Origin: Bacillota bacterium
Lineage (GTDB): Bacteria > Bacillota > Clostridia > Oscillospirales > Acutalibacteraceae
Direction: 5' to 3'
NCBI GenBank assembly: GCA_023460155.1
Contig: JAEWRF010000178.1
Span: forward strand, 1 to 34,399
DNA length: 34,399 nucleotides
The position numbers and the translations under genes are program-made. This document shows positions 14,019 to 21,796 of this stretch, one piece after another (position 1 is the stretch's first letter; every line of letters starts with the position of its first letter). The notes beneath the pieces are model-generated. The model worked only from the letters and a program-made list of their open reading frames with translations, did not search any database and was not told the DNA's origin.

Positions 14019-14218
14019 TATTTTCAGTTCCGCCCTGCAAGGGCTGTGGTAAGCGTTCGCTGGGCTGTCATTCTGGGTGTGCTGAGTGGGATGCCTGGAA
14101 GGATGCAGAAAACCGTAAGAATTCGGATCTGCGGGCGTCGCTGAAAGCAGATCGAGACTATAAGGCACGGCAGGCAGCTAACAGTGAGAAATTCCGGAAG
14201 CGGATGAAGGTTTGGTAG
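14015..14218 (+). CDS. Small cysteine-rich protein, GTG start
   Basis: The 67-residue protein begins IFSVPPCKGCGKRSLGCHSGC after the start residue, a C-x2-C and C-x3-C cluster likely to bind zinc. A charged helix follows (KDAENRKNSDLRASLKADRDY). GTG 14015 was chosen over upstream in-frame ATGs because GGGAGG lies 8 bases before it, the Cys motif begins there, and it forms a GTGA overlap with the preceding gene. Similar short proteins lie near ssb in many clostridial phages. Function unknown. Confidence 0.65.
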   Translation: MIFSVPPCKGCGKRSLGCHSGCAEWDAWKDAENRKNSDLRASLKADRDYKARQAANSEKFRKRMKVW

Positions 14219-14231
14219 GGAGGACGAAAAA

Positions 14232-14675
14232 ATGTATTCATTGACGGTTATGATGGGCCGCATGGTCGAAGACCCGGAGCTGCGGCATACGCCGAACGGC
14301 GTCGCGGTATCTTCGTTCCGGATCGCAGTCGATCGATCTTATAAAGTCAACGGTGAAAAATCAACAGACTTTTTTACCGTTATCGCATGGCGCGCAACGG
14401 CGGAGTTTGTCTGTAAGTATTTTCGAAAAGGGAAGCCGATTCTTGTCCAGGGCAGTTTTCAGAACCGAACTTACCCCAAAAATGACGGGAGTAAAGGATA
14501 TGCTACGGAACTGATCGCGGACGAGATCCACTTCACTGGCGACAGCTCCGGGAAAGAAGAGCGGTCTCTTCCGGATTCGCCGCCGGAGCGTAAATCAGCA
14601 GCAAAGACTGGATCTGATGCGCCGGAGGGGTTTGACGAGGTCCCCAGCCCTTCGGATGACGATCTACCGTTCTGA
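14232..14675 (+). CDS. ssb: Single-stranded DNA-binding protein
   Basis: The 147-residue protein has the OB fold of bacterial SSB in residues 1-105 (MYSLTVMMGRMVEDPELRHT, then AVSSFRIAVDR, DFFTVIAWRATAEFVCKYFRKG, ILVQGSF). A disordered acidic tail ends in DDDLPF, the tip that docks repair and replication partners. It protects single-stranded DNA in phage replication together with the primase/helicase downstream. A GGGAGGA site precedes ATG 14232. A clear member of the family, likely phage-specific. Confidence 0.96.
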   Translation: MYSLTVMMGRMVEDPELRHTPNGVAVSSFRIAVDRSYKVNGEKSTDFFTVIAWRATAEFVCKYFRKGKPILVQGSFQNRTYPKNDGSKGYATELIADEIHFTGDSSGKEERSLPDSPPERKSAAKTGSDAPEGFDEVPSPSDDDLPF

Positions 14676-14689
14676 TCGGAGGTATGTGT

Positions 14690-14914
14690 ATGCCGGATCT
14701 GGATGGAAGAGGAAATCGGCGGATTCCCCGGTATTTTGAAAATATTGACGTGTTGGTTGTGCAGGATGGTTTCGGCCGGACGATCGACATCTATAGCGCA
14801 AAGGTGCTCGCGCGGAAGTGGCTTTCCCTCGGAAAAGAGGGCTTTTCGGACCGATACGGTTTTCCCTGGGAACCTTCTGAACTTTTAAAAAACAGGGTGC
14901 GTATGCACCAGTAG
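14690..14914 (+). CDS. Hypothetical protein after ssb
   Basis: A 74-residue protein (MPDLDGRGNRRIPRYFENID and on) with no known domain. Of two in-frame ATGs, 14690 is preferred: GGAGG (14678-14682) is 7 bases upstream, but only 1 base from the ATG at 14684. It has an SAKVLARKWLSLGKEGF helix. Function unknown. Confidence 0.7.
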   Translation: MPDLDGRGNRRIPRYFENIDVLVVQDGFGRTIDIYSAKVLARKWLSLGKEGFSDRYGFPWEPSELLKNRVRMHQ

Positions 14915-14920
14915 GATGTG

Positions 14921-16876
14921 ATGGACGTGAGGGACGAATTAATTGCCGTCTTGCGTACATATGGCAATGCAGATGATTTTTCGGAAAAGTCGGACGAGCA
15001 GCTGACGAATATGATCACTGGGTATCAGAAAAAGAATGCCCAGAAGGGGTATAGCGGGGCTTGCCCGTATTTCGTTGGCGTTCGGCCGTCCCAATACGCG
15101 GCGCGGCAGTGGGAAATCGGTTGCAGTCGTAAGTTGCCGATCGATCATTCGCCCCTTGAAGGAAAGCATTGGGCCCTCGAGTGCGCCCATCATTGCTTTT
15201 TCTATCTGATAGAGACACGGGATTATTATAATACCCCGTTGGGGTGCCGATTTTATAGCGAAGCGCAGAAGGAAGGAAAGAACGTGAAACAGAAATATGT
15301 CTGCAAGTGCGGAAAGGTCTTTGAAAAGGATTCAAGCTCTGACACGACCGGATTCCGGCTCGGCCTTGATCTTTACAAGCCTGGGCATGAATGTTACGGC
15401 TGTCATTTTGTCGTTCCGGTTGAAGAAGGCTATCCGGCAAAACTGGCGGATTATGAATGCCGCGCGAGTAAAAAGGTCACTTACGCGACGACCGCGGACA
15501 TTCCACGAACCAGAGATTCGTTCCATGTTGCCCACGTCAATACGCTGGACATGGATTTCGCACGCGAAGTGTGGAATTATTCGCGCGGATTGGACGGACT
15601 TGATGACAACCGAAACAAAATGGATCTTCGCGGTACGCTATATCGGCCGGACGGCCGTTTCGATTTGGGGCTTTATTTTTCCAAAACAAAAGCCGGAATC
15701 GCGTCATACTGCGCAATATCGGACAAGTTCTTCGCCGGCGGAGCCTCCCGTCCGGGCATGACGGAAGAACAGGAAAAGGATATCGTCCTTCGGCAGATTC
15801 GCGAGTCAATCGAAGCCGCCAAAAACCCGCAGACGGTGGCAATGACCGATCATTCTGTGTCCGATTCTGTCCAGGAGGAGCGCAGCATAGACCGTATTAC
15901 GCTTGAAATCAATTTCTATAAGGCTCAAACAGCACAGAATATCATCGAAATCGGAAAGCGACTGCTGGAGGCGAAACAAAAGCTGCCTCACGGCGAATGG
16001 CTCCCCTGGTTGCGGGATAAGGTGCAATTTTCGGTTGTGTCTGCCCAAAGGTTTATGAAAATCGCCGAGGAGTTTTCAAATGCGTCACCGGTGACGCATT
16101 TGCCCTATACAAAACTGCTTGCCCTGCTTCAGGTACCGGAGTCTGACCGGGATGAATTTATCCAGGCGACCCATCTGGTTAATGGGCAGGAAAAGACGGT
16201 TTCCGATATGTCCCGGCGCGAGCTGGATCAGGTCATTAAAGAACGCGACGATGCTCTCCGCTCGGCTGATGAACTGCAAAAGGCCTGCGATGAAGCGCAG
16301 AAAAAGGCCTCTGAAGCGTTAAGCCAGCAGGGAAAGAACCTTGAAAAGTATTTGACTGCTATGGAAGAATTGCGGACCTCTAGGGGCCGCATGAATGCTA
16401 TGAAGGACGCGCAGAAGGAGAATCTTGAAAAAATTCGCAAGTTGGAGGAACAGGTTCAGGAATTTGCATCGCGTCCGGTCGAGGTTGCAGTGCAGCAACC
16501 TTCGATTTCGGAAAAAGTGAAGCTGCGCAAGGAAGGCGAAGATTTAGTTCGCGCGGAATACGAACCGAAATTACAGGAGCTTCGCAACCAATTAGCTAAA
16601 GCAAAAATAACGGTTATGACGGATGCCAGCCTTGACCGGAAGTCTATTATTTCCGCTGCGGCTTCCTTCCGTGATGCGCTGAATGCCGCCTGGGATAATT
16701 TCAGCGTGATTCTTCAGCTCGCGCCGGGAGAAGTCGCCTTACAGGTAGGCGACGAATGCGTGAGACATGTCCAGGGAATTGTTGCAGAAATCATTAAGAC
16801 GGCTTCATTGGTGCAGAATGACGCTTTGCTGGACGAAGACGCCGAACTGCCGCCGGAAGACGGGATGGAAGGATAG
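14921..16876 (+). CDS. DUF3102 protein fused to a cysteine-rich N-terminal region
   Basis: The 651-residue protein has three parts. The first ~300 residues carry many cysteines (GACPYF, ECAHHC, KYVCKCGKVF, CYGCHFVVP) and a segment DMDFAREVWNYSRGLDGLDD typical of phage early proteins I cannot name. Residues ~322-430 are a DUF3102 domain (ITLEINFYKAQTAQNIIEIG, then RLLEAKQKLPHGEWLPWL, VQFSVVSAQRFMKIAEEF), a family with ParB/KilA-like DNA-binding flavour. Residues ~430-530 are a long coiled coil, followed by a helical C-terminus. DUF3102 proteins occur in phages and plasmids with no proven role. Start: ATG 14921, or GTG 14918 one codon earlier. The gene contains a 26-bp perfect palindrome. Confidence 0.85.
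   Translation: MDVRDELIAVLRTYGNADDFSEKSDEQLTNMITGYQKKNAQKGYSGACPYFVGVRPSQYAARQWEIGCSRKLPIDHSPLEGKHWALECAHHCFFYLIETRDYYNTPLGCRFYSEAQKEGKNVKQKYVCKCGKVFEKDSSSDTTGFRLGLDLYKPGHECYGCHFVVPVEEGYPAKLADYECRASKKVTYATTADIPRTRDSFHVAHVNTLDMDFAREVWNYSRGLDGLDDNRNKMDLRGTLYRPDGRFDLGLYFSKTKAGIASYCAISDKFFAGGASRPGMTEEQEKDIVLRQIRESIEAAKNPQTVAMTDHSVSDSVQEERSIDRITLEINFYKAQTAQNIIEIGKRLLEAKQKLPHGEWLPWLRDKVQFSVVSAQRFMKIAEEFSNASPVTHLPYTKLLALLQVPESDRDEFIQATHLVNGQEKTVSDMSRRELDQVIKERDDALRSADELQKACDEAQKKASEALSQQGKNLEKYLTAMEELRTSRGRMNAMKDAQKENLEKIRKLEEQVQEFASRPVEVAVQQPSISEKVKLRKEGEDLVRAEYEPKLQELRNQLAKAKITVMTDASLDRKSIISAAASFRDALNAAWDNFSVILQLAPGEVALQVGDECVRHVQGIVAEIIKTASLVQNDALLDEDAELPPEDGMEG
16077..16102. repeat. Perfect 26-bp palindrome inside the DUF3102 gene
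   Basis: CAAATGCGTCACC (16077-16089) is followed directly by its exact reverse complement (16090-16102) with no spacer. It encodes residues ~386-394 of the DUF3102 domain protein. A site this long is very unlikely by chance; it could be a protein-binding site or a cruciform/hairpin. Confidence 0.85.
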
Positions 16877-17116
16877 ATGGATCCCATGCCGAAAAACGGT
16901 CTGATTCGGGTGGAGCCTTGCGTTTCGAAATGCCGAGGGCTATGTTGTGTAAATTGCTGCGGCAAAGCGCCTGCTGTGCACGTGTGTGGACCGGAATATT
17001 TCACTTTCCAGCAATATGACCGTGCCTGTTGTTGCAATTGTAGGTGGAACAAGCCGAAGGATTGCATGTTATTGCAAGGAAAAACGCGTGCGAAATGGGG
17101 GAGCGAGAATGGCTAA
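16877..17116 (+). CDS. Small cysteine-rich protein
   Basis: The 79-residue protein has ten cysteines in pairs (CVSKCRGLCCVNCCGK, then CCCNCRWNKPKDC), almost surely a metal-binding fold. Its start lies directly after the DUF3102 stop and its end overlaps the next gene by 8 bases. No family recognised. Confidence 0.6.
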   Translation: MDPMPKNGLIRVEPCVSKCRGLCCVNCCGKAPAVHVCGPEYFTFQQYDRACCCNCRWNKPKDCMLLQGKTRAKWGSENG

Positions 17117-17855
17117 ATCTTATTTTGAGCAGAAATGCCGTATTTGCGGCTGCGACTGGAACCATGCCTGTAATGATCGCGATTATTGGTTTGCCGAAGA
17201 TCTGTGCAGCGCCTGCGCTGAGAAAATGAGACCCATCTTGTTCAATACCTCCATGGTTCAAGCGATTCTGAACGGAAGAAAAACCACTACCCGGCGGGTA
17301 ATTAAGCCACCAGTTGAAGTGCATGATTGCACGGATGGGATTTTCGTTACGCGTCCTATAAAAGTGGGCGGGGAATATTGCCGATTTGCCCCATATGAAC
17401 CGTTCCAGACCGGTGACGTTCTCTATGTGCGGGAAACATGGGGAATTTCAAACTTTGACGAAGGCGAAAGCACAATGACTGTCCAGTACAAGGTTGATGA
17501 TACAGTTTCCAACGTCGTTTTACCGCCGGATAAATTTCAGAAGTATTATGACAGCATGACAGGAGCAGAACCGGACTGGCACCCATCAATTTTCATGCCT
17601 AAAGAGGCCGCCCGCATTTTCCTGCGCGTGAAAGGCGTCCGGGTTGAACGGTTATATGACATTACCGAGGATGGAGCAAAAGCCGAAGGATTTAACGCAA
17701 TGTTCTATAAGGGCGATATAAAGGACTGCCCCGATATGGAATATACGGCTAAAGATGAATTTTTGCTTTTGTTTGAAGAAACCCTTGGTAAAAAAGGACC
17801 GGAAATTTGTGGGGGGAACCCGTGGGTGTGGGTTCTTTTGTTTGAAAGGTGTTGA
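17109..17855 (+). CDS. ASCH/PUA-like phage protein with N-terminal zinc finger
   Basis: The 248-residue protein begins with a CRICGCDWNHAC and CSAC zinc-finger-like part (residues 9-38). An ASCH-type domain follows: RPILFNTSMVQAILNGRKTT, TRRVIKPP, GDVLYVRETWGIS, HPSIFMPKEAARIFLRVKGV, LYDITEDGAKAEGF and a C-terminal GGNPWVWVLLFERC. These proteins are widespread in Firmicute phages; ASCH domains are thought to bind RNA or modified nucleotides. Usually the two parts are separate genes, so this is a fusion. ATG 17109 has GGGGGAG 5 bases upstream. The role in the phage is unknown. Confidence 0.8.
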   Translation: MAKSYFEQKCRICGCDWNHACNDRDYWFAEDLCSACAEKMRPILFNTSMVQAILNGRKTTTRRVIKPPVEVHDCTDGIFVTRPIKVGGEYCRFAPYEPFQTGDVLYVRETWGISNFDEGESTMTVQYKVDDTVSNVVLPPDKFQKYYDSMTGAEPDWHPSIFMPKEAARIFLRVKGVRVERLYDITEDGAKAEGFNAMFYKGDIKDCPDMEYTAKDEFLLLFEETLGKKGPEICGGNPWVWVLLFERC

Positions 17856-18205
17856 TGAAAATGAAAGATTCGAATTCTCCGTCTAAAGGATATTCCGGCT
17901 TTTTCTATGTCCGCTGCCCCATCTGCGGGGTGGAACGCGGATTTTGTACCAAAACCCCAACTTCGCAGGCATATTGCAGGAGCTGCGGCAACAGCATTGA
18001 TCTTTCCGAAGGGCTTAGCAGCGTTCATTTTCGTTGTGAATGCGGTATGGATCTTAAGTGTCGTACAAATATCACGGACCCAATTTTTGACCTGCCGTGT
18101 ATTGAATGCGGATCCCCAAATACTGTGGAATACATACGCAAGCAAGGACGCTATAAAGGCGTTTCTTTCTCGGGAAAGCGGAAACGGAAAAAGATATGCG
18201 TTTGA
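17855..18205 (+). CDS. Zinc-ribbon protein
   Basis: The 116-residue protein has several paired cysteines: RCPICGVERGFC, YCRSCGN, FRCECGMDLKC and LPCIECGSPNTVEY. They suggest two or three zinc ribbons. The C-terminus is strongly basic (GKRKRKKICV), compatible with nucleic acid binding. ATG 17855 overlaps the preceding TGA (ATGA) with GAAAGGTG upstream; ATG 17861 is an alternative. No family recognised. Confidence 0.65.
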   Translation: MKMKDSNSPSKGYSGFFYVRCPICGVERGFCTKTPTSQAYCRSCGNSIDLSEGLSSVHFRCECGMDLKCRTNITDPIFDLPCIECGSPNTVEYIRKQGRYKGVSFSGKRKRKKICV

Positions 18206-18243
18206 ACATGCCGGATTGAGCTCAGGAAAGGAGTGTGCCCGGA

Positions 18244-18609
18244 ATGGACGATAAAAAATACAATCATAAAATGGTGATCATTACGGAATCGGATTGCCGC
18301 GACGGCGTCGGAAATGAGATGGGGAAAACTGTTCTGACCCTGAGAATGGTTTTTACGGCCGGCGACGACCGCGGAAAGGAAATCACGAAGATTTGCGCTT
18401 TCGAAGGAGATCCACCGGAATTTCTTCGCCGGGAGATGCTTCGGTTGGGCTTTCTGGTGTCTTCGGCGTCCCGCTTGAAAAAAATAGCTCCTCAGTTATC
18501 CGGAATATTGGCACGGGTGTCGCTGGCTCAGGACGGCGGCACTTCACGTGTTTATATCGATGACTATTTCGGCAGGGATAATCCAGTAAAATATGCAGTA
18601 AAAGGGTGA
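18244..18609 (+). CDS. Hypothetical protein before the primase/helicase
   Basis: The 121-residue protein is mostly beta with a central helix (KYNHKMVIITESDCRDGVGN, LRMVFTAGDDRGKEITKICAF, PPEFLRREMLRLGFLVSSAS). Its place directly before a primase/helicase is the one held by DUF669-type recombination/replication accessory proteins in related phages, but I see no clear match. ATG 18244 follows AAGGAG by 10 bases; the upstream GTG is too close to that site. A replication accessory role is inferred from position only. Confidence 0.65.
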   Translation: MDDKKYNHKMVIITESDCRDGVGNEMGKTVLTLRMVFTAGDDRGKEITKICAFEGDPPEFLRREMLRLGFLVSSASRLKKIAPQLSGILARVSLAQDGGTSRVYIDDYFGRDNPVKYAVKG

Positions 18610-18613
18610 TTCC

Positions 18614-21076
18614 ATGGACCTAAGCAAAATTCCAGAGGAATTGATTCAACGGAAACAATGGGTTTGTCACCGATACCCGAATAAAATGCCTTTAAGCCCG
18701 TGGCTTGGACCCGATGGCAGCTTGCCTCCCGCGAAGGCGGACGATTTCACTACCTGGGGGACTTATGATCAAGCCCTGCACGCCATAAGATCCTACGGCG
18801 CGGTAGGGCTTGGGTTTGAGTTCGCAGATGGTATCTGCGGGGTTGATATTGACCACTGCATTGACGACGGGGACCTGAATGATTTCGCAAAGGAGATCAT
18901 CGACCGGCTGGAAAGCTATACGGAGATTTCGCCGAGCGGAACAGGAGTACATATCCTTTGCAGGGGGAAGCTGCCGAACCGCGACGGACGGAAGAACCCG
19001 ATGCTGCATCTGGAAATGTATGATTCAGCCCGCTATTTTACCGTGACAGGGAACGTCCTGTGTGATCAGGACGGAATAGTTTATCCGCTGCGGGAATGTA
19101 CGGGCGAATTGGACGAAATCCATCAGAAGTATCTGACCCGGAGCGAAATGAAGCAGACGCGTCTGGGGGAAGCCCTTGGCAATGCGCCGGAGCCGGCTGG
19201 AAGTTCGGATCCTGCCCGCGCTGTTCGGCAGGATTCCGGGGAAAACGTCCGTGATTTGTCAGATCAGGAGATTCTGGAAATCGCGTTTCGTTCGCGCAAT
19301 GGGGACGAAATGAGACGTCTCTATAACGGCGATTGGAACGGGTCAAAATATCCGTCTCAAAGCGAGGCGGATTTCGCGTTTGCCGGCCACTTGGCCTTTT
19401 GGTTCAACTGTGACCTTGACCGCATGGACCGGGTTTTCCGGGAATCGAAGCTCTTCCGCAAGAAATGGGATCGTTCTGTGGGCGGTGGAATGACCTACGG
19501 TCAATATACGCTTACGCATGCCGCAAATGGCAAGGAGAAGACTTTTGTCCCTTTGGATCGGAAACGGCCGGCAGAGGAAATTCCTCTCCCTGAGCCACCG
19601 CCTGAGCCCACACGACATGAAGCTGCTGCTACTCCTCCTCCGCCTCCTTCTCCGGAGGGGCGGCCCTGCGACCCCGAGATTATTGCCGACGCCCGGCTAT
19701 ATACGCTTGACGATACCGGAAACGCGTATCGTTTTAGAGACGCATATTCCAAAGAAATCAAATTCGATCACATAAACAAAATCTGGATGTACTGGACAGG
19801 CCAGCGTTGGTGCGAAGATCAGACAGGGGAGGTTAAGCGTCGGGCTGACGAGCTGCTAGAAAGGATGCGAAAGGAAGCCGAGCCAACCGACGATCGGGAA
19901 GGAAATGAGACCCTGATGAAGCATGTGCGCCGGACGCGATCCAGCAAGGCAAAAAAAGCAATGATCGAGGAAACCGAGCACCTTCCGGGAATACCGATCC
20001 TGCCGAACGAGCTGGACCGATATAAGGACGCGCTGAATGTGCGGAACGGGATTGTGGACCTTAAAACGGGGAAGTTGCGTCCGCATGACCGCCGGCTGAA
20101 GATGTCGATGCTGGCGGACGTTGAATATGTGGAAGGCGCAGAGTGCCCGCAATGGCTGAAATTTTTGGACGAAATAACACTGTGGGATAAAGAACTGCAA
20201 AACTATATCCAGCGAATGGTCGGCTATTTCTTGACGGGATCGACATCGGAACAATGCCTGTTCTTTCTTTATGGCACTGGGTCGAATGGGAAGAGTACCT
20301 TCGTGAATATGATCGGTTCTCTGTTTGGGGATTACACCAAAAATGCGCAATCTGATACCATAATGCGCGCGGATCGTGGCAGCTCTTCGTCAGCTCGATC
20401 GGACATTGCCCGCTTGAAAAGTGTTCGTCTGGTAACGACGTCGGAGCCGTCGGGCGGCTGCGTACTGGACGAAGCTCTGGTCAAGACAATGACCGGAGAA
20501 GATGTCATAACCGCCCGGCGTTTATACAGGGAAGAGTTCCAGTTCCGACCGGAATTTAAGATTGTAATGGCCACAAACGTTAAACCGGCAATTAGGCATA
20601 GTGATCACGGAATATGGCGCCGTGTTCGCATGCTCCCGTTTGTTGCCCAGATCCCCGATGATAAAAAGGATATCCATCTTGGTGAGAAATTGCAGGCTGA
20701 AAAGCCCGGAATCTTCCAGTGGGCATTGCAGGGTGCGGTCGAATGGTACAAAAGCGGAATGCCAAAGTGCCAGCAGATCGACGACGCAAACAATGAATAT
20801 CGCATGGAAATGGACCGGATGAAGCAGTTTGTAGAGGACTGCGTTATACAGACGACCGGCTGTTCGATTCCATCGGGCAGACTCTATGCGGTTTACCGTG
20901 CCTGGTGCTCCGAAAACGGGGAGCGCTATCCGGCGTCGCAGAGTAAATTCTCGCTTGATTTACAGGATAATTATCATTTTGAAAAGAGAAAGACTGCCCG
21001 GTTCAATGAGTTTCTGGACATATCCCTGACTGATACCGGCAAGCAATTGGCGGAAATGTCCCCCGCCTCCCCCTGA
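18614..21076 (+). CDS. Phage primase-helicase (AEP-type primase fused to SF3/D5 helicase)
   Basis: The 820-residue protein is probably the replication initiator. The N-terminal primase-polymerase-like domain (about 1-200) shows ICGVDIDHC with metal-binding aspartates, SPSGTGVHILC and ARYFTVTGN. A Pro-rich linker (about 320-350) leads to a D5_N-type domain and an SF3 helicase core with Walker A GTGSNGKSTF (about 554-563). It continues with VRLVTTSEPS, FKIVMATNVKPAIR and the HGIWRRVRMLPF sensor region. A C-terminal winged helix closes it. It matches the phage/plasmid primase P4-family C-terminal architecture. It should open the origin and prime synthesis with the phage SSB. The AT-rich repeat region directly downstream may be its origin. 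Confidence 0.94.
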   Translation: MDLSKIPEELIQRKQWVCHRYPNKMPLSPWLGPDGSLPPAKADDFTTWGTYDQALHAIRSYGAVGLGFEFADGICGVDIDHCIDDGDLNDFAKEIIDRLESYTEISPSGTGVHILCRGKLPNRDGRKNPMLHLEMYDSARYFTVTGNVLCDQDGIVYPLRECTGELDEIHQKYLTRSEMKQTRLGEALGNAPEPAGSSDPARAVRQDSGENVRDLSDQEILEIAFRSRNGDEMRRLYNGDWNGSKYPSQSEADFAFAGHLAFWFNCDLDRMDRVFRESKLFRKKWDRSVGGGMTYGQYTLTHAANGKEKTFVPLDRKRPAEEIPLPEPPPEPTRHEAAATPPPPPSPEGRPCDPEIIADARLYTLDDTGNAYRFRDAYSKEIKFDHINKIWMYWTGQRWCEDQTGEVKRRADELLERMRKEAEPTDDREGNETLMKHVRRTRSSKAKKAMIEETEHLPGIPILPNELDRYKDALNVRNGIVDLKTGKLRPHDRRLKMSMLADVEYVEGAECPQWLKFLDEITLWDKELQNYIQRMVGYFLTGSTSEQCLFFLYGTGSNGKSTFVNMIGSLFGDYTKNAQSDTIMRADRGSSSSARSDIARLKSVRLVTTSEPSGGCVLDEALVKTMTGEDVITARRLYREEFQFRPEFKIVMATNVKPAIRHSDHGIWRRVRMLPFVAQIPDDKKDIHLGEKLQAEKPGIFQWALQGAVEWYKSGMPKCQQIDDANNEYRMEMDRMKQFVEDCVIQTTGCSIPSGRLYAVYRAWCSENGERYPASQSKFSLDLQDNYHFEKRKTARFNEFLDISLTDTGKQLAEMSPASP

Positions 21077-21117
21077 TGATGGAGGGATGTGGATACATGG
21101 AGACTATACCAAGAACT

Positions 21118-21243
21118 TTCCATAGTAATCTATATGACAATATTTATTCACTGTCATTCCATCCTTCCATAGGGTTCCATTTCTCTTGATATTTGTAGCT
21201 TTTAAAAAGAAAAACAGTCCACAAAGATTCCAAAGGATTCCAT
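21118..21243. repeat. TTCCAT repeat cluster after the primase-helicase, candidate origin iterons
   Basis: TTCCAT or TTCCAA occurs at 21118, 21157, 21165, 21175, 21228 and 21238, within a 184-base AT-rich gap (21077-21260) that has no gene. Three copies carry the longer TTCCATAG or CATTCCAT form. Spacings of 8-10 bases within each group resemble iterons bound by an initiator. Confidence 0.4.
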
Positions 21244-21260
21244 AAGGGGGTAAAAATCTT

Positions 21261-21710
21261 ATGAACGATGATAGCCGAAAAGAAAAGTTAAGCCGATACC
21301 TGATTTCGCTTGACCGATTAAAGGTGAAGTGCCGAGATACTGAGCGGTGGGAAAGTCTGAGTCTTGGCCCGTCTGGCGGTATTCGCGTCCGGTCTGGTGG
21401 CGGCCAGCCTGATGAAATTAAGGAAATGGCGATTCAGGCACGGCAGGAATGCGAGCAGCAGGCCGTTGAAGTGAGGACCCTGCGTCGGGAAATGGATCAA
21501 GCGTTCGCCTGCATGACAACCGATCGGCTTCGTACCTTGCTGGAATGCAAGTACATAGAGGGGCTTGGTGACCAGGATTTGTGCGAACGGCAGCATTTCT
21601 GCGACCGTCACATGCGCCGTCTGATGACGCAGGCAATCCACGAACTGGATCGGTGTAGTGCATACTTCTCTGAAAGTAGTCCGGAAAGGTCCGCAGATGT
21701 CCGGGAATAG
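21261..21710 (+). CDS. DUF1492/ArpU-type late transcription regulator
   Basis: The 149-residue protein has an N-terminal helical part (SRYLISLDRLKVKCRDTERWES, then QPDEIKEMAIQARQECEQQAVEVRTL). A sigma-70 region-4-like helix-turn-helix follows at about 95-135 (LRTLLECKYIEGLGDQDLCERQHFCDRHMRRLMTQAIHELDR). DUF1492, RinA and ArpU proteins stand between early genes and the terminase and activate the late operon. It starts with ATG 21261 behind AAGGGGG. The end of the gene carries the first three of five 10-bp repeats that lead to a late-type promoter, so it may bind within its own 3' end. Confidence 0.82.
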   Translation: MNDDSRKEKLSRYLISLDRLKVKCRDTERWESLSLGPSGGIRVRSGGGQPDEIKEMAIQARQECEQQAVEVRTLRREMDQAFACMTTDRLRTLLECKYIEGLGDQDLCERQHFCDRHMRRLMTQAIHELDRCSAYFSESSPERSADVRE

Positions 21711-21730
21711 CCGCAAATGTCCAGTTGAAA
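21681..21730 (+). repeat. Five 10-bp-phased repeats, candidate late activator sites
   Basis: Consecutive 10-mers CCGGAAAGGT, CCGCAGATGT, CCGGGAATAG, CCGCAAATGT and CCAGTTGAAA begin at 21681, 21691, 21701, 21711 and 21721. The period is about one DNA turn, so all copies face one side. They end 18 bases before a TATAAT box. Confidence 0.7.
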
Positions 21731-21748
21731 ACGGAACCATTGTTGACG

Positions 21749-21754
21749 TATAAT
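21749..21754 (+). promoter_or_regulatory. TATAAT box of the candidate late promoter
   Basis: A perfect -10 hexamer with no recognisable -35. The position expected for -35 (about 21726-21731) lies in the last phased repeat, as in promoters that need an activator. The predicted start near 21761 lies just before the hairpin at 21764. Confidence 0.55.
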
Positions 21755-21763
21755 CATCCTTGG

Positions 21764-21796
21764 AAGGATGCGTCCGCAGGGGCGTGTCCTTCTTTT
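21764..21796 (+). terminator. Strong hairpin with T run just after the late start
   Basis: AAGGATGCGTCC (21764-21775) pairs with GGGCGTGTCCTT (21780-21791): 12 bp with three wobble pairs and a GCAG loop, then CTTTT. It ends early-operon read-through, and it could also attenuate the late transcript that would start right before it. Confidence 0.75.

Noticed and set aside
21118..21243. CRISPR-like reading of the TTCCAT cluster
   Set aside because: Unit is 6 bases, spacing irregular, no repeat-spacer structure and no cas genes.
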